From: Deltaproteobacteria bacterium
Lineage (GTDB): Bacteria; Myxococcota_A; Polyangia; JACPQR01
Direction of reading: 5' to 3'
DNA: 41,543 bases
NCBI GenBank assembly: GCA_016190375.1
Contig: JACPQR010000016.1
Location: 1 to 41,543, forward strand
Positions 14,698-21,474 of this stretch are shown one piece after another. The notes under the pieces were generated by a model. The model saw only the letters and a program-made list of their open reading frames with translations. It made no database searches and had not been told where the DNA came from. Within the stretch, counting starts at the first letter, position 1. The number at the start of each line of letters is the position of its first letter. The position numbers and the translations under genes are program-made.

Positions 14698-17153
14698 CCC
14701 GGGGGCACGCAGACGCTGCGCTGGTTGTCGCGAGTGTCGACCACGTCCTCGCACGTGTGGCCCTCGGCGAGCCTGCACGCCGCCGCGCCGCTGAAGCAGT
14801 CCTTCAGGCACAGGTTCGGTCCACCGGCGTCGGGGACGCAGTAGGAGCCCTGGGGGCAATCGAAGCTCGTGGCGCACCCGATCTCGGCGCAATACCCGCC
14901 GGGCACGTCGAGGCAGGCGCGCTGGCCGCTGCAGTCGGCGAACGTCTCGCAGGGCGCACCGTTCGTGCCGGCTCCCGTGGCCCCGCAGGCGCGACCTTCG
15001 GCGAAACCCTTGCAGGCCTCGCCGTCGTCGCAGTCGGCATTGACCTCGCACGTCCCCGCGCAGAGGCGGAGCGAGTCGTCCGGGCCGGGGAAGGGGCAGA
15101 TCTCCTCGCCCGCGCACTCGGCGGGACCGGAGCACCCGGCGTCGACGCAGGTGTAGTCGTCGGTGCAGCGGCGTCCAGCGCCGCAATCCTCGTCGGTGAA
15201 GCAGTCGCTCTGGCTCTCGGTCGAGGTCGCGAGGATGTACGCCGCCTCCGCGCCGGAGTACCCGAAGACGCGGATCGTGTAGTCGCCCGTCTCGTTCGAG
15301 TCGTAGACGATCTGCTCGTCGTCGTCGGCCGAGGTGCTCGACTCCACGAGCGTCCCGTCGGGGTCGTAGAGCTCGAGCTCGAGGTCGCCCTCGGCGCCGT
15401 CGAAGAGGAGGTCGACCGTGACCAGGTCCGCCGAGGTCAGCCGGATCTGGAACCAGTCGTCGTCGCCCTGGCAGACCTGCCCGTCCTCGAACGCGCCTCC
15501 GACGAGAGACCGGGCGGCGTCCCTGGAGTCGTTCTCCTCCTGGGCGTCGTCGATGCAGCAGGCGGCGCCCGCCGCGTCGATCAGCATGTCGTACCTGTTG
15601 GCGCTTCCGTCGAAGCCCGCGACGCGGGCGACGTAATCCCCAGGCTCGTTGACGCACACCGAGACGGACTCCTCGTCGGCCTCGCCGGCACTGACCTTCA
15701 CTATCCCGCCGGCCGGGTTGAAGAGGAAGAGGTCGAGGTCGCCCTCGGTCGAGTCGAAGCCGTCGATGATCACGTCGATGCGGGACTGACCCTGCACGGG
15801 GATGACGTAGTAATCGTCGTCGTTCCCGCAGACTTGCAGGTCCGTGTAGACGTCGAAGCCGACGCTCGAGGCCGTCTGTCGCGTGTCGTTGTCCTCGAAG
15901 GTGTCGTCGGTGCACACCCCGACTGCTCCGCCCGAGCAGTCCAGCCCCTCGGGGACGCACTGATCGTCGACGACGCCGCCGCGACTGGTCACCAGGCGGC
16001 AGAGTCCCTGGGCGCAGCCGTCACCGCACGGCGCGCCGCAGAAGCCACGCCCGCCGGCTCCGATGACGCACAGCCCGCGCGCGTCGCACTGGTCGTCCGC
16101 GGAGCAGGCCTCGCAGTAGCCCACGAGGTCGGGCTGGTCGGGCGTGGCGACCATGATCGAGCGAAGCAGGGTGTCCGTCGTGTGGTCGCAGGCGGCACCC
16201 TCGGGATCGTCGTTGTCCGTCGCGGAGGCGAGGAGCCAGATCTGCGCTTGCTGTCCGACGGGCAGGCCGAGGTTCGGGATGTACGCGCTGTACGATCCGC
16301 CCTCGCCGTCGAACTGGACCTGCGTGAACGCGGTCAGGTCGGGCTCGTCCTCGGGCTCGTCGAGCGTGTAGTACAGGAGCGGACGCTCCCGGATCTCGCC
16401 GTCGTCGGACACAGTGACGAGCACCTCGTAGTCGCGGCTCGTCGCGAGGCGAGCTCCGTTCTCGGGCGCCGTGATCGTCACGGCCGGCGGCTCGCCCGGA
16501 CAGTCGGGCTTGTTCGATCCGCGCAGCACGATCACGAAGGTGTGCGGCGTCGGATCGTGCGACTCGTCCACCGCTGCGAGGTGCAGCGTGTAGCGGTTGC
16601 TGATGGCGACCTGCTCGGGAGTCGGGCACCAGCGCCAGGTCGCCAGCTTCTGGCCCTCCGGCGTCAGCTCGGAGCCTTCGATGCGCGGATCGACCTCGCG
16701 GATCTCGACGCTCGCCGAGTCGTCGTCCTTGACCTCGATCGGGACTGCGATGCAGGGGTCACGCAACAGGTCGAAGGTCGCGCCGGAGCCTGGCCTCAGG
16801 AACACGGGCGCCCCCTCGGGCGGCGGGATCACGTGGACCAGCATCGTCTCGGAGTCCTCGCCGCCATCGCCGGTCGCGTGGAAGGTGATCGGGTGATCGC
16901 CGACCTCGCTCGCGATCGGCGTCCAGCGGAACTCCGCTCCCGTCGCGTTCGGGGCGAGGAGCGCCCGGAGGTCGGCGACGGACGGCGCTTCCATCGTCCA
17001 CTCGAGGGAGGTCCCCAGCGCCCCGGTCACGAGGACCTGGACCCGGACGGTCTCGTTGACCGCGACGGTCTGCTCCTCGATTGGCTGCAACGTCGGTTCG
17101 CTCGACGAGGAACAGCCCACGGCCACGAAGAACAGGAGATTCGGGAGGCGCAT
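14694..17153 (-). CDS. Large lipoprotein with two PPC domains and Cys-rich tail
   Basis: An 819-aa lipoprotein (LLFFVAVGC, Cys14). Beta-sandwich-like N-terminal domains (about 20-340) resemble bacterial Ig-like folds. A Cys-rich segment lies at 345-415. Two pre-peptidase C-terminal (PPC) domains follow at about 414-530 and 534-645, each with E-D/E-N-D-x-R-x-x-A, an Asp-rich D-D-D-x-Y/F core and G-D-Y-x-x-R-V. The last 170 residues are again Cys-rich (a C-x-x-x-x-D-C-x-x-G-x-x-C pattern) and end in CVPPG. PPC domains usually accompany secreted proteases; here they are coupled by a 4-bp overlap to the downstream zincin-like gene, suggesting a pair. The cleavage target is unknown. Confidence 0.8.
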   Translation of the reverse strand: MRLPNLLFFVAVGCSSSSEPTLQPIEEQTVAVNETVRVQVLVTGALGTSLEWTMEAPSVADLRALLAPNATGAEFRWTPIASEVGDHPITFHATGDGGEDSETMLVHVIPPPEGAPVFLRPGSGATFDLLRDPCIAVPIEVKDDDSASVEIREVDPRIEGSELTPEGQKLATWRWCPTPEQVAISNRYTLHLAAVDESHDPTPHTFVIVLRGSNKPDCPGEPPAVTITAPENGARLATSRDYEVLVTVSDDGEIRERPLLYYTLDEPEDEPDLTAFTQVQFDGEGGSYSAYIPNLGLPVGQQAQIWLLASATDNDDPEGAACDHTTDTLLRSIMVATPDQPDLVGYCEACSADDQCDARGLCVIGAGGRGFCGAPCGDGCAQGLCRLVTSRGGVVDDQCVPEGLDCSGGAVGVCTDDTFEDNDTRQTASSVGFDVYTDLQVCGNDDDYYVIPVQGQSRIDVIIDGFDSTEGDLDLFLFNPAGGIVKVSAGEADEESVSVCVNEPGDYVARVAGFDGSANRYDMLIDAAGAACCIDDAQEENDSRDAARSLVGGAFEDGQVCQGDDDWFQIRLTSADLVTVDLLFDGAEGDLELELYDPDGTLVESSTSADDDEQIVYDSNETGDYTIRVFGYSGAEAAYILATSTESQSDCFTDEDCGAGRRCTDDYTCVDAGCSGPAECAGEEICPFPGPDDSLRLCAGTCEVNADCDDGEACKGFAEGRACGATGAGTNGAPCETFADCSGQRACLDVPGGYCAEIGCATSFDCPQGSYCVPDAGGPNLCLKDCFSGAAACRLAEGHTCEDVVDTRDNQRSVCVPPG

Positions 17154-17158
17154 GGTCA

Positions 17159-17260
17159 GTTCCCAATCCGGACCACGTTCAAACTCCTAGGCACGGCCCC
17201 AGCCGGCTTGGGGACGTGCAAGGAAAGGCGCCTGACCGGCGCCGGTATCTAGAACACGTT
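17159..17260. repeat. Intergenic hairpin repeat, copy 1
   Basis: This 102-bp segment aligns without gaps to 19906-20007 (offset 2747). The 54 bases 17207-17260 are identical at 48 positions, while the left part has diverged. It holds an imperfect inverted repeat: left arm 17159-17171, 31-nt loop, right arm starting at 17203. It lies in the leader of the PPC lipoprotein gene (ATG at 17153) on the minus strand. Just past its right end is a CGTTCGCGAACG palindrome at about 17257-17268. The two copies flank the TonB pair. Confidence 0.7.
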
Positions 17261-17398
17261 CGCGAACGCGGACTCTGCAAGGCCCGATCCTGCCCGCCGC
17301 CGTTGCGATGCGCAGGGAAGCTCAGGGTTTTCGCCCGCCAGGGGCGGCGCGACAAGGGCAGACCCCAGCTCCGGCTACGCCGCTAGCCGCCCCGTTGA

Positions 17399-18490
17399 TC
17401 ACTCCCCGTAGCGCTGGATCCGGACCACCGGCGCCTCGTGGACCTGAACCGTGAAGCTGAAGCGAAACGCAACGACGCTCGTCTCGGGGTCGACCAGCCC
17501 CTGCGGCGGCCGCGGGAAAGGCGCGGCCTGCTCGATCGCCTCGCGCGCCTCGTCGTCGAGGAACCCCGCGCCCGACTCCTCGATCACGTACGCATTGCGC
17601 AACGATCCGTCGCGGTTGAGGACGACCTTGATGATCGTCTGCCGGTCGCGGTAACCGTAGATGTTCCCGGTCGGATCGTGCTCGCCGTACTCGTCGCCCG
17701 GCCGCCAGAACTGCTCGACCTGCTCCTGCACGCGGTTGAAGAACGGGGCATGGCGCCACTCGACGGCGTTGAGCGCCGTGCGCTCGCCCTCATCCACGTC
17801 CTCGAGGTTCTCGAGGCCGGTGCCCCGGATGGCGTCGCGAAGGTCCCCCAGCGTGGGGCGGACTCGCTCCAGCGTCGGCCCCGGTCCCGGCGGACCTGGC
17901 GGGCCTTCCGTCCCGCCGCCGCCGAGGTCGGGCCCCCCGCGGCTGCCGCGATCGCGGCCTGTCCCCAGCGCCGGGACGTGCATCGCGAAGAGGCCGCCCG
18001 TTCCGACCGGGCCGTCGGACGTCGGCGCAGGATCGTGCAGGCGAAGCCCGGTCCTCCCTCCTGCGGGAGGGGGCGGCGCCGGCTCGAGCTCGCCCTGGTC
18101 CGAGTCGCCCGGCGCGGCCGGCTCGGCGTCGGGAACGCGATCGGGCGAGACGACCCTGATTCGCGCGCGAGTCTCGTGCTTCGTGAACGTGGACCTCGCC
18201 GCCGCATACCTCGGAGGTTCGTCGGGCGTTCCTTCCTCGCCGGTCTCGGGCGCGTGAACCACGTGGTCGGCGGGCGCCTCGTCCGGCGGCTCGTACTCCG
18301 GGTCGGGATCCTCGATGATCTCCAGGTCCAGGTGCGGGCTCAGGTACTCCACGAGGGTGTCGAAGCGCGAGCTCCCGCTCCTCGGCGACTTCACGAGCGC
18401 GAGGACGCCGATCACCACGAGGTGAGTCGCCAGCGACGATCCCAGCGCGATGGCGACTGACCCCCGGCTCGTTCGTGGCTCTGACATCAT
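17399..18490 (-). CDS. TonB-like energy-transducing protein (second of pair)
   Basis: A 363-aa protein with one N-terminal transmembrane helix (about 10-32, GSVAIALGSSLATHLVVIG), a Pro/Asp/Glu-rich periplasmic spacer (about 60-240) and a C-terminal TonB-type domain. That domain includes YGYRDRQTIIKVVLNRDG, a loop with a conserved EESGAGFLDDEAREAI helix and AAPFPRPPQGLV, then a final strand. TonB proteins couple the proton motive force to outer-membrane transport; many myxobacterial paralogs have other roles, such as gliding. It overlaps its partner by 4 bases (18490-18487), so both form one operon. No ExbB/ExbD gene is in the window. Confidence 0.82.
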   Translation of the reverse strand: MMSEPRTSRGSVAIALGSSLATHLVVIGVLALVKSPRSGSSRFDTLVEYLSPHLDLEIIEDPDPEYEPPDEAPADHVVHAPETGEEGTPDEPPRYAAARSTFTKHETRARIRVVSPDRVPDAEPAAPGDSDQGELEPAPPPPAGGRTGLRLHDPAPTSDGPVGTGGLFAMHVPALGTGRDRGSRGGPDLGGGGTEGPPGPPGPGPTLERVRPTLGDLRDAIRGTGLENLEDVDEGERTALNAVEWRHAPFFNRVQEQVEQFWRPGDEYGEHDPTGNIYGYRDRQTIIKVVLNRDGSLRNAYVIEESGAGFLDDEAREAIEQAAPFPRPPQGLVDPETSVVAFRFSFTVQVHEAPVVRIQRYGE

Positions 18491-19839
18491 CTGACCATCG
18501 GGTTCGAGAACTCGAACGGGGCGGTCACGAGGATCCTGTCCAGGCCGAGCGAGCTCGGGATGGGGCCGAACGGCGCCGCGCGGCGCAGGGCGTCCTGGAC
18601 CTTCCTGTCGAACTCGGGGAAGCCCGATCTCCTCCTGACGTGGATTCCGGAGACATGTCCGTCACGGTGGACCGTGAACCCGACGATGCACGTTCCTTGC
18701 TCGAGCCCGAGCTCCGCGTCCCGCGGGAACGCGTTTCGCCAGAGCGGATCGACTCTGCGGTGGATGTCGCGGAAGAACGCCATGAACCTGGGATCGGGTG
18801 AGTTCAGCGAGATCCACGTGTCCTCGCCCGTCCCCGCGCCCGCGGCGCTTCTCCCTCCGTCGCCGCGGCCGTCCCGCCCGGCGCCGCGGCCGCCGAGTCC
18901 GGCGCCGCCGGCGTCGCCCTGCCCGCCTCCGGGATCGCTGGCGGTGACCCAGCCATGGTTGAACGTCGAGACGAGGAGCTCGCTCCAGCGGTTGTCGCGC
19001 AGCCTGCCCTGCCGATCCTCGGAGGGCGTGGCCGGCCGACCCTCGTGCAGGTCGGGACGCGTGTGGACCACGGCGCCGCCTGGCACGAACGCGGTCGCGG
19101 TTCGCGCGCCGTTCGCCAGCCCGCGTTGCAGCTCGGCCTCGGCCGCTCGCCCGCCAGGAGCTGGTGGCGGCTCGGCCGCCATGGCCGGCATCGCCCGCAC
19201 GCCACCCAGATCGCGGTCGATGGCCCTGTCGTCGCCGGCGATCCCGCGGTTCCCCTGCGACGGCCCGGAGCGGGACGCCTCGGGTGGCTCGGCGACGCCG
19301 ATCGCCCCGTTCCTGCCGCGGGCAGGCACCATCTCGCGCAGGCGCCCTCGCCCGCTCAGCAGCAGCGTGTCGTCGGAGGGATTCGGAGTCAGCCTGTCGT
19401 CGATCAGGCTCGAACGGTCACGGGCAGTCGCGATCCGCTGGAACTGGGTCACCTCGAAGTTGTTCGGAACCTGCTCGGCAATCGTGAGGTTCTCGTCCCG
19501 ATCGGCCAGAAGGACGGAGATCGGCCCCCCCGTCGCCTCCGAGGCTCCTGGCTCGCCGCGATCCAGCGCGCTCGACGTCCGGCTCTGGGCGACGGCCGGT
19601 AGCCTCACTCGCGACGCAGGCGCGGCCGGTCCCGCTCCTTCGCCAGTGCGGCTGGCATCTGTCGCGCCGACTCCGCCCGTGGACCCGCGTGCGCCGCGCA
19701 CTATCTCGATCACCACGGGTGCCTCGGAGACCCGGGACGGCAGCGACAGGAGCGCTCCGAGGTGCACCGCCAGGGAGAGTCCCAGGAAAAACGGCGCGCG
19801 CCGTCTCCAGCGCGCGAGCTTCCGCGACGGGCCCGACAT
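18487..19839 (-). CDS. TonB-like protein (first of pair)
   Basis: A 450-aa protein. After a basic start (RKLARWRRR) a transmembrane helix lies at about 14-33 (PFFLGLSLAVHLGALLSL), then a long Ala/Gly/Pro/Arg-rich spacer. A C-terminal domain has WISLNSPDPRFMAFFRDIH, GTCIVGFTVHRDGHVSGIHV, GFPEFDRKVQDAL and RRAAPFGPIPSSL, the TonB C-terminal fold in its usual order. It differs from its partner in spacer composition. It is transcribed from a strong promoter at 19880-19852 (TTGCCC, 17 bp, TATAAT). The ATG at 19839 follows GAGGGT. Function is assumed to be periplasm-spanning force transfer; the receptor is not known. Confidence 0.82.
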   Translation of the reverse strand: MSGPSRKLARWRRRAPFFLGLSLAVHLGALLSLPSRVSEAPVVIEIVRGARGSTGGVGATDASRTGEGAGPAAPASRVRLPAVAQSRTSSALDRGEPGASEATGGPISVLLADRDENLTIAEQVPNNFEVTQFQRIATARDRSSLIDDRLTPNPSDDTLLLSGRGRLREMVPARGRNGAIGVAEPPEASRSGPSQGNRGIAGDDRAIDRDLGGVRAMPAMAAEPPPAPGGRAAEAELQRGLANGARTATAFVPGGAVVHTRPDLHEGRPATPSEDRQGRLRDNRWSELLVSTFNHGWVTASDPGGGQGDAGGAGLGGRGAGRDGRGDGGRSAAGAGTGEDTWISLNSPDPRFMAFFRDIHRRVDPLWRNAFPRDAELGLEQGTCIVGFTVHRDGHVSGIHVRRRSGFPEFDRKVQDALRRAAPFGPIPSSLGLDRILVTAPFEFSNPMVR

Positions 19840-19851
19840 GTACCCTCGTCA

Positions 19852-19880
19852 ATTATAGATGTCGCGCGAGCACCGGGCAA
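19852..19880 (-). promoter_or_regulatory. Sigma70-type promoter of the TonB operon
   Basis: On the minus strand TATAAT (19857-19852, perfect consensus) lies 17 bp from TTGCCC (19880-19875, 4/6). The ATG of the TonB pair is 12 nt further, after a GAGGG ribosome site. Confidence 0.75.
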
Positions 19881-19905
19881 CGTGACGCTTGGCCGAAAGT
19901 TCCAT

Positions 19906-20007
19906 GGCCCCAAGGCGGACAAGCGCCGAGCTGACGAGCACGGCAGTCACCGCCTTGGGGACATGCAAGGAAGGGCGCCTGCCCGGCGGCGGTATTTAGA
20001 ACATGTT
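19906..20007. repeat. Intergenic hairpin repeat, copy 2
   Basis: A copy of the 17159-17260 repeat with a better-preserved hairpin. CATGGCCCCAAGGCGG (19903-19918) pairs with CCGCCTTGGGGACATG (19950-19965) in 15 of 16 positions, with a 31-nt loop. It lies between the TonB operon promoter and the Nudix gene and so is in the leader or promoter of either. The right end (TTTAGAACATGTTAG) runs into the TAGCCT hexamer of the Nudix gene. Confidence 0.7.
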
Positions 20008-20012
20008 AGCCT
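20007..20012 (+). promoter_or_regulatory. TAGCCT -10 element of the Nudix gene
   Basis: TAGCCT ends 7 nt before GTG 20020, with no Shine-Dalgarno, fitting a leaderless start. Its first base is the last base of the hairpin repeat, so the repeat may supply the upstream promoter sequence. Confidence 0.35.
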
Positions 20013-20019
20013 CACGGAC

Positions 20020-20475
20020 GTGGGCGAGGTCCTCGCGGTCCGATACAAGCGATCGTCGGGTGGCGTCGTCTACCGCAGGAGCTCGACCGGGCAGGTGGAG
20101 GTGTGCCTCATCGCGACCAACGCCCGGTCGCGCTGGCAGCTCCCGAAGGGCGGCATCGAGCCCGGTGAGACGAAGGAGCAGGCAGCGCTTCGCGAGGTGG
20201 CCGAGGAGACGGGCCTGCACGGTCGAATCGAGGACAAGCTCGGCGAGATCTCGTTTCGTTACGTCCGAAAGACCCGCAAGCGGATCCACAAGCGGGTCGT
20301 CTTCTTCCTGATGCGGCTCGAGCGAGGCTCGACCGACGATCACGACGACGAGGTCGACGAGGCCAGGTTCTTCCCCATCGACGAGGCCATCGCGGCCCTC
20401 ACCTTCGATTCCGAGCGGGCCATCGTGGCCAGAGCCAAGGAGATCCTCGTGCCGCTTGCGCGCGCACGGGGCTAA
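20020..20475 (+). CDS. Nudix (MutT-type) hydrolase
   Basis: A 151-aa protein with a full Nudix box at about 44-66 (GGIEPGETKEQAALREVAEE followed by TGL; spacing GX5EX7REUXEEXGU intact). An N-terminal strand GGVVYRR and a C-terminal DDEVDEARFFPIDEA segment follow family norm. Such enzymes hydrolyse a nucleoside diphosphate linked to another moiety. The substrate cannot be predicted, though Ap4A hydrolases share the RWQLPKGGIEPGE-type motif. GTG 20020 was chosen as start because a TAGCCT hexamer lies 7 nt upstream and the fold begins there. A longer open frame would run through the hairpin repeat. It ends 17 bp before selC. Confidence 0.88.
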   Translation: MGEVLAVRYKRSSGGVVYRRSSTGQVEVCLIATNARSRWQLPKGGIEPGETKEQAALREVAEETGLHGRIEDKLGEISFRYVRKTRKRIHKRVVFFLMRLERGSTDDHDDEVDEARFFPIDEAIAALTFDSERAIVARAKEILVPLARARG

Positions 20476-20492
20476 GGCTAGCTTTCGGCCCC

Positions 20493-20592
20493 GGAAGCGC
20501 TCGCTAGTCTGGTGACGGCCGCGGTCTTCAAAACCGTTGGGACAGGCTGAGAGGCCGAGTCCGGCGAGTTCGATTCTCGTGCGCTTCCGCCA
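20493..20592 (+). tRNA. selC: tRNA-Sec (anticodon TCA)
   Basis: A 100-nt tRNA including encoded CCA. Acceptor stem GGAAGCGC / GCGCTTCC (8 bp) followed by discriminator G and CCA; anticodon stem with loop CTTCAAA (anticodon TCA at 20528-20530); long variable arm; T arm GCGAG-TTCGATT-CTCGT. An 8-bp acceptor, long extra arm and UGA-reading anticodon are the hallmarks of selenocysteine tRNA. It implies that the organism decodes some UGA codons as Sec; no selenoprotein was recognised in this window. The 3' 67 bases are the left junction of the integrated element, which restores the tRNA on insertion. Confidence 0.95.
20526..20592. repeat. attL: 67-bp direct repeat inside selC
   Basis: Identical over 67 bp to 26765-26831. 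It covers the selC anticodon loop to the CCA end. Upstream of it the two copies differ. This is the normal result of integration into the 3' half of a tRNA gene by a tyrosine recombinase. Confidence 0.92.
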
Positions 20593-20600
20593 AGTTACAC

Positions 20601-21179
20601 GTGATGCCCCGCCCGAAGGCCCCCGCCGTTGTCCCCACACTGTCCCCGCGTTCCCGCGTGAAGGCGTCCGAGGGCCTGTCCCCGAGCCCGGCCCCGGAGC
20701 CCCAGACAGGCGGGCTCCTCGCCCTGTTCGCGTGGGTGCTCGAGTACCGCGCCCGGCTCTGGATGGCACCTGAGCACTGTGCCCGCTTCGACGCCCAACT
20801 CGCGACCGCGACGACGATCCGGGGGCTTGAGCGGCTCCGAGCGTCATGGGACTCGCCCTTCCTGTCCGACTGCGACGACGGCGCTCCTGAGCCCGACCGT
20901 ACGCGGGCCGCGCTCGCGGAGTCCGCGTGGTGGACGTTTGAGGGGATGCGGAAGAACAGGCTCGCCGAGCCCGTCGCAACGTGGGTGACGTTCGTGGAGC
21001 TCTGCCGGTACGCTCCCGAGCGGCGCGTGCGCAAGCTGCTCGCCGAGGTTCGCGACGATCCAAACGCGAAGCGGCCGCGCGCGAAGGGCGTTCTCTTCGC
21101 GGCCCGACTGCTCGGTGACTCCGAGCGAGCGATCGAAGCCGCCCTCGCCCGCTTCGGCATGCACCGCAAACGCAGGTAA
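20601..21179 (+). CDS. Hypothetical protein of the selC element
   Basis: A 192-aa protein of unknown function, not recognised as a known family. The N-terminal 30 residues are Pro/Ser-rich and overlap the GTCCCC repeat at 20628-20647, so the true start may be an in-frame GTG at 20658, giving 173 aa. From about residue 35 the protein is mostly helical, with aromatic-rich stretches (LFAWVLEYRARLW, WTFEGMRKNRL, TWVTFVELCRYAPERRVRKL) and a basic C-terminus (MHRKRR). It is the first gene inside the left attachment site. It may be a host-modifying or regulatory factor, but that is a guess. Confidence 0.55.
   Translation: MMPRPKAPAVVPTLSPRSRVKASEGLSPSPAPEPQTGGLLALFAWVLEYRARLWMAPEHCARFDAQLATATTIRGLERLRASWDSPFLSDCDDGAPEPDRTRAALAESAWWTFEGMRKNRLAEPVATWVTFVELCRYAPERRVRKLLAEVRDDPNAKRPRAKGVLFAARLLGDSERAIEAALARFGMHRKRR
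20628..20647 (+). promoter_or_regulatory. Left operator-like repeat (two GTCCCC boxes)
   Basis: GTTGTCCCCACACTGTCCCC; TGTCCCC occurs twice with an 11-bp period. An 18/20 identical copy lies at 26647-26666 near the other end. Likely binding sites for an element-encoded HTH protein or integrase arms. Confidence 0.5.
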
Positions 21180-21261
21180 GTCCTGGCCCCGCGCGCTGCA
21201 ATCTGACCCGCTCCGCGTTGCAGTGATTCCGTCGCCGGACTCTGCGATACCTCGTTCTGCG

Positions 21262-21474
21262 ATGCGAGACGACACACGACCGCGATGGGTGACGGTGCCG
21301 GCCCTCGCGGCTGAGCTCGGCATGAGCAGGCAGCGGATCTGGGAAATGGCGCGGCAGGGGTTGCTGCCGGCGATCGCGAGCGGACGCCGGTTGCTCTGCG
21401 ATCGCGAGGCGCTCCCGGCGCTCGCCGTCGAGCAGGCCGCGGCGCGACGCCGCGAGCACGGGGGCGACCGATGA
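21262..21474 (+). CDS. HTH DNA-binding protein, paralog of the excisionase
   Basis: A 70-aa protein with a MerR/excisionase-type helix-turn-helix: WVTVPALAAELGMSRQRIWE then RQGLLPAIASGRRL, typical of Xis-like winged proteins. The C-terminal VEQAAARRREHGGDR is nearly identical to the end of the HTH protein at 26431-26637, so the two are paralogs. Its last codons overlap the primase gene by 4 bases (ATGA). It could regulate the replication gene or act as directionality factor. The start ATG was preferred because the conserved fold begins 8 residues later; no Shine-Dalgarno is visible. Confidence 0.72.
   Translation: MRDDTRPRWVTVPALAAELGMSRQRIWEMARQGLLPAIASGRRLLCDREALPALAVEQAAARRREHGGDR

Noticed and set aside
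14676..17252. 858-codon plus-strand open frame opposite the PPC lipoprotein
   Set aside because: High-GC antisense shadow; the minus-strand frame has signal peptide, PPC domains and Cys patterns.
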